Part shown: piece after piece, positions 62,929 through 64,000 of the stretch
Numbering within the stretch: position 1 is the first letter of the stretch
Layout of the letters: every line of letters starts with the position of its first letter
Translations under genes and position numbers: made by a program
Notes under the pieces: model-generated
Told to the model about the DNA's origin: nothing
The model's input: only the letters and a program-made list of their open reading frames with translations
Database searches by the model: none
Source of the DNA: Vibrio tapetis subsp. quintayensis
GTDB lineage: Bacteria; Pseudomonadota; Gammaproteobacteria; Enterobacterales; Vibrionaceae
Direction: 5' to 3'
Length of the DNA stretch: 64,000 bases
Assembly (NCBI RefSeq): GCF_030409945.1
Contig: NZ_JAUFQV010000006.1
Location: 62,001 to 126,000 of the forward strand

Positions 62929-63558
62929 ATGATTGGTCTAGTCGGACGTAAAGTGGGTATGACCCGCGTATTTACCGAAGAAGGCGTTTCTATCCCAGTA
63001 ACTGTTGTTGAGGTTGAAGCGAACCGTATTTCTCAAGTGAAAACTCTTGAGACTGATGGCTACGCAGCAATCCAGGTAACTACTGGTACTAAGAAAGCTA
63101 ACCGTGTAACTAAACCAGAAGCTGGTCACTTTGCGAAAGCAGGTGTAGAAGCTGGTCGCGGTCTTTGGGAATTCCGTTTGGAAAACGGTGAAGAGTTTGA
63201 AATTGGCGCTGAGCTAAATGTAGAACTTTTCAACGAAATTAAAAAAGTAGACGTTACTGGTACATCTAAAGGTAAAGGCTTCCAAGGCGCTATCAAGCGT
63301 TGGAACTTCTCTACTCAAGATATGACTCACGGTAACTCATTGTCTCACCGTGCACCGGGTTCAATTGGCCAATGTCAAACTCCAGGTCGCGTGTTTAAAG
63401 GCAAGAAAATGGCAGGTCACATGGGTGCTGAGCGTGTAACGACTCAAAACCTAGAGATCGTACGTGTTGACGCTGAGCGCAATCTGCTTCTTATTAAAGG
63501 TGCAGTACCAGGCTCAACAGGCGGCAACGTGATCGTAAAACCTGCTGTTAAAGCATAA
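62929..63558 (+). CDS. rplC: 50S ribosomal protein L3
   Basis: [20 protein letters not shown] start, [15 protein letters not shown] and [27 protein letters not shown] signatures. 209 aa. One of the first proteins to bind 23S rRNA. Second gene of the operon. Confidence 0.99.
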   Translation: MIGLVGRKVGMTRVFTEEGVSIPVTVVEVEANRISQVKTLETDGYAAIQVTTGTKKANRVTKPEAGHFAKAGVEAGRGLWEFRLENGEEFEIGAELNVELFNEIKKVDVTGTSKGKGFQGAIKRWNFSTQDMTHGNSLSHRAPGSIGQCQTPGRVFKGKKMAGHMGAERVTTQNLEIVRVDAERNLLLIKGAVPGSTGGNVIVKPAVKA

Positions 63559-63574
63559 CGTCTAGGAGTAAGTA

Positions 63575-64000
63575 ATGGAATTGATGGTTAAAGGTGCTGA
63601 TGCACTAACTGTTTCCGAGACTACTTTCGGACGTGACTTTAACGAAGCTCTTGTACACCAAGTAGTTGTTGCATATGCAGCAGGTGCTCGTCAAGGTACT
63701 CGTGCTCAAAAGACTCGTTCTGAAGTATCTGGCGGTGGCGCTAAGCCATGGCGTCAAAAAGGTACTGGCCGTGCACGTGCTGGTACAATCCGTAGCCCAA
63801 TCTGGCGTACAGGTGGTGTTACTTTTGCTGCGAAACCTCAGGATCACAGCCAAAAAGTAAACAAAAAAATGTACCGCGGTGCTATGAAAAGCATTCTTTC
63901 TGAGCTTGTTCGTCAAGAGCGTTTAATCGTTGTTGATAACTTCTCAGTTGAAGCGCCTAAAACGAAAGAACTTGCAGCTAAGCTTAAAGAGCTTGAGCTA
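63575..64000 (+). CDS. rplD: 50S ribosomal protein L4 (partial, runs off window end)
   Basis: The first 142 residues of L4 ([36 protein letters not shown]). The C-terminus lies past base 64000. L4 is also the repressor of this operon in E. coli. TAGGAG precedes the ATG. Confidence 0.97.
   Translation, partial: MELMVKGADALTVSETTFGRDFNEALVHQVVVAYAAGARQGTRAQKTRSEVSGGGAKPWRQKGTGRARAGTIRSPIWRTGGVTFAAKPQDHSQKVNKKMYRGAMKSILSELVRQERLIVVDNFSVEAPKTKELAAKLKELEL

Overview
The window is ordinary chromosomal sequence from a Vibrio or very close relative. Gene order is almost that of E. coli 88-95 min, but several genes are typical of Vibrionaceae: the quorum-sensing regulator AphA, an ArgH lyase fused to an acetyltransferase domain, a DUF3624 protein beside groESL, and a long tRNA-Gly/tRNA-fMet array. 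No prophage, insertion sequence, integron, CRISPR array or rRNA operon was seen, and the coding density is high.

Region 1 (1-10.6 kb, mostly minus strand): a partial cysteine-rich regulator, glpX, zapB (plus strand), rraA, menA, hslU, hslV, ftsN, cytR and priA. Region 2 (10.8-28.5 kb): rpmE, a short malic enzyme, metJ divergent from metBL, then metF, aphA, ppc, and argE divergent from argCBG plus the fused argH(A). Tandem Met boxes and paired ARG boxes sit where MetJ and ArgR control is expected. Region 3 (28.6-48.6 kb): DUF3624, groESL, a stretch of less conserved genes (Cache/degenerate-GGDEF protein, MgtC family, exported repeat protein, lone pilin-like protein, orphan histidine kinase), then epmB/efp, a small exported protein with two chitin-binding-like modules, frdABCD, epmA, two transporters, psd, rsgA and orn. 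All three dedicated parts of EF-P lysylation seen here (EpmA, EpmB, EF-P) lie within 7 kb.

Region 4 (48.7-51.5 kb): eight tRNA-Gly(GCC) alternate with seven tRNA-fMet(CAT), followed by a decayed eighth fMet copy. The gap between the array and queG carries a cluster of DnaA boxes in the position where E. coli has datA, the DnaA-titration and inactivation locus. Region 5 (51.5-64 kb): queG, the overlapping tsaE-amiB-mutL-miaA run, hfq, hflX, hflK, hflC and a DUF2065 gene. The order then departs from E. coli: the S10 ribosomal operon (rpsJ, rplC, rplD partial) begins with its own promoter and long leader.

I did not find a clear new multi-gene system. The best leads are the datA-like DnaA-box cluster, the two-generation tRNA array with its decayed end, the triple-hairpin RNA region after argH, and several uncharacterised exported or signalling proteins at 31.4-38.6 kb.
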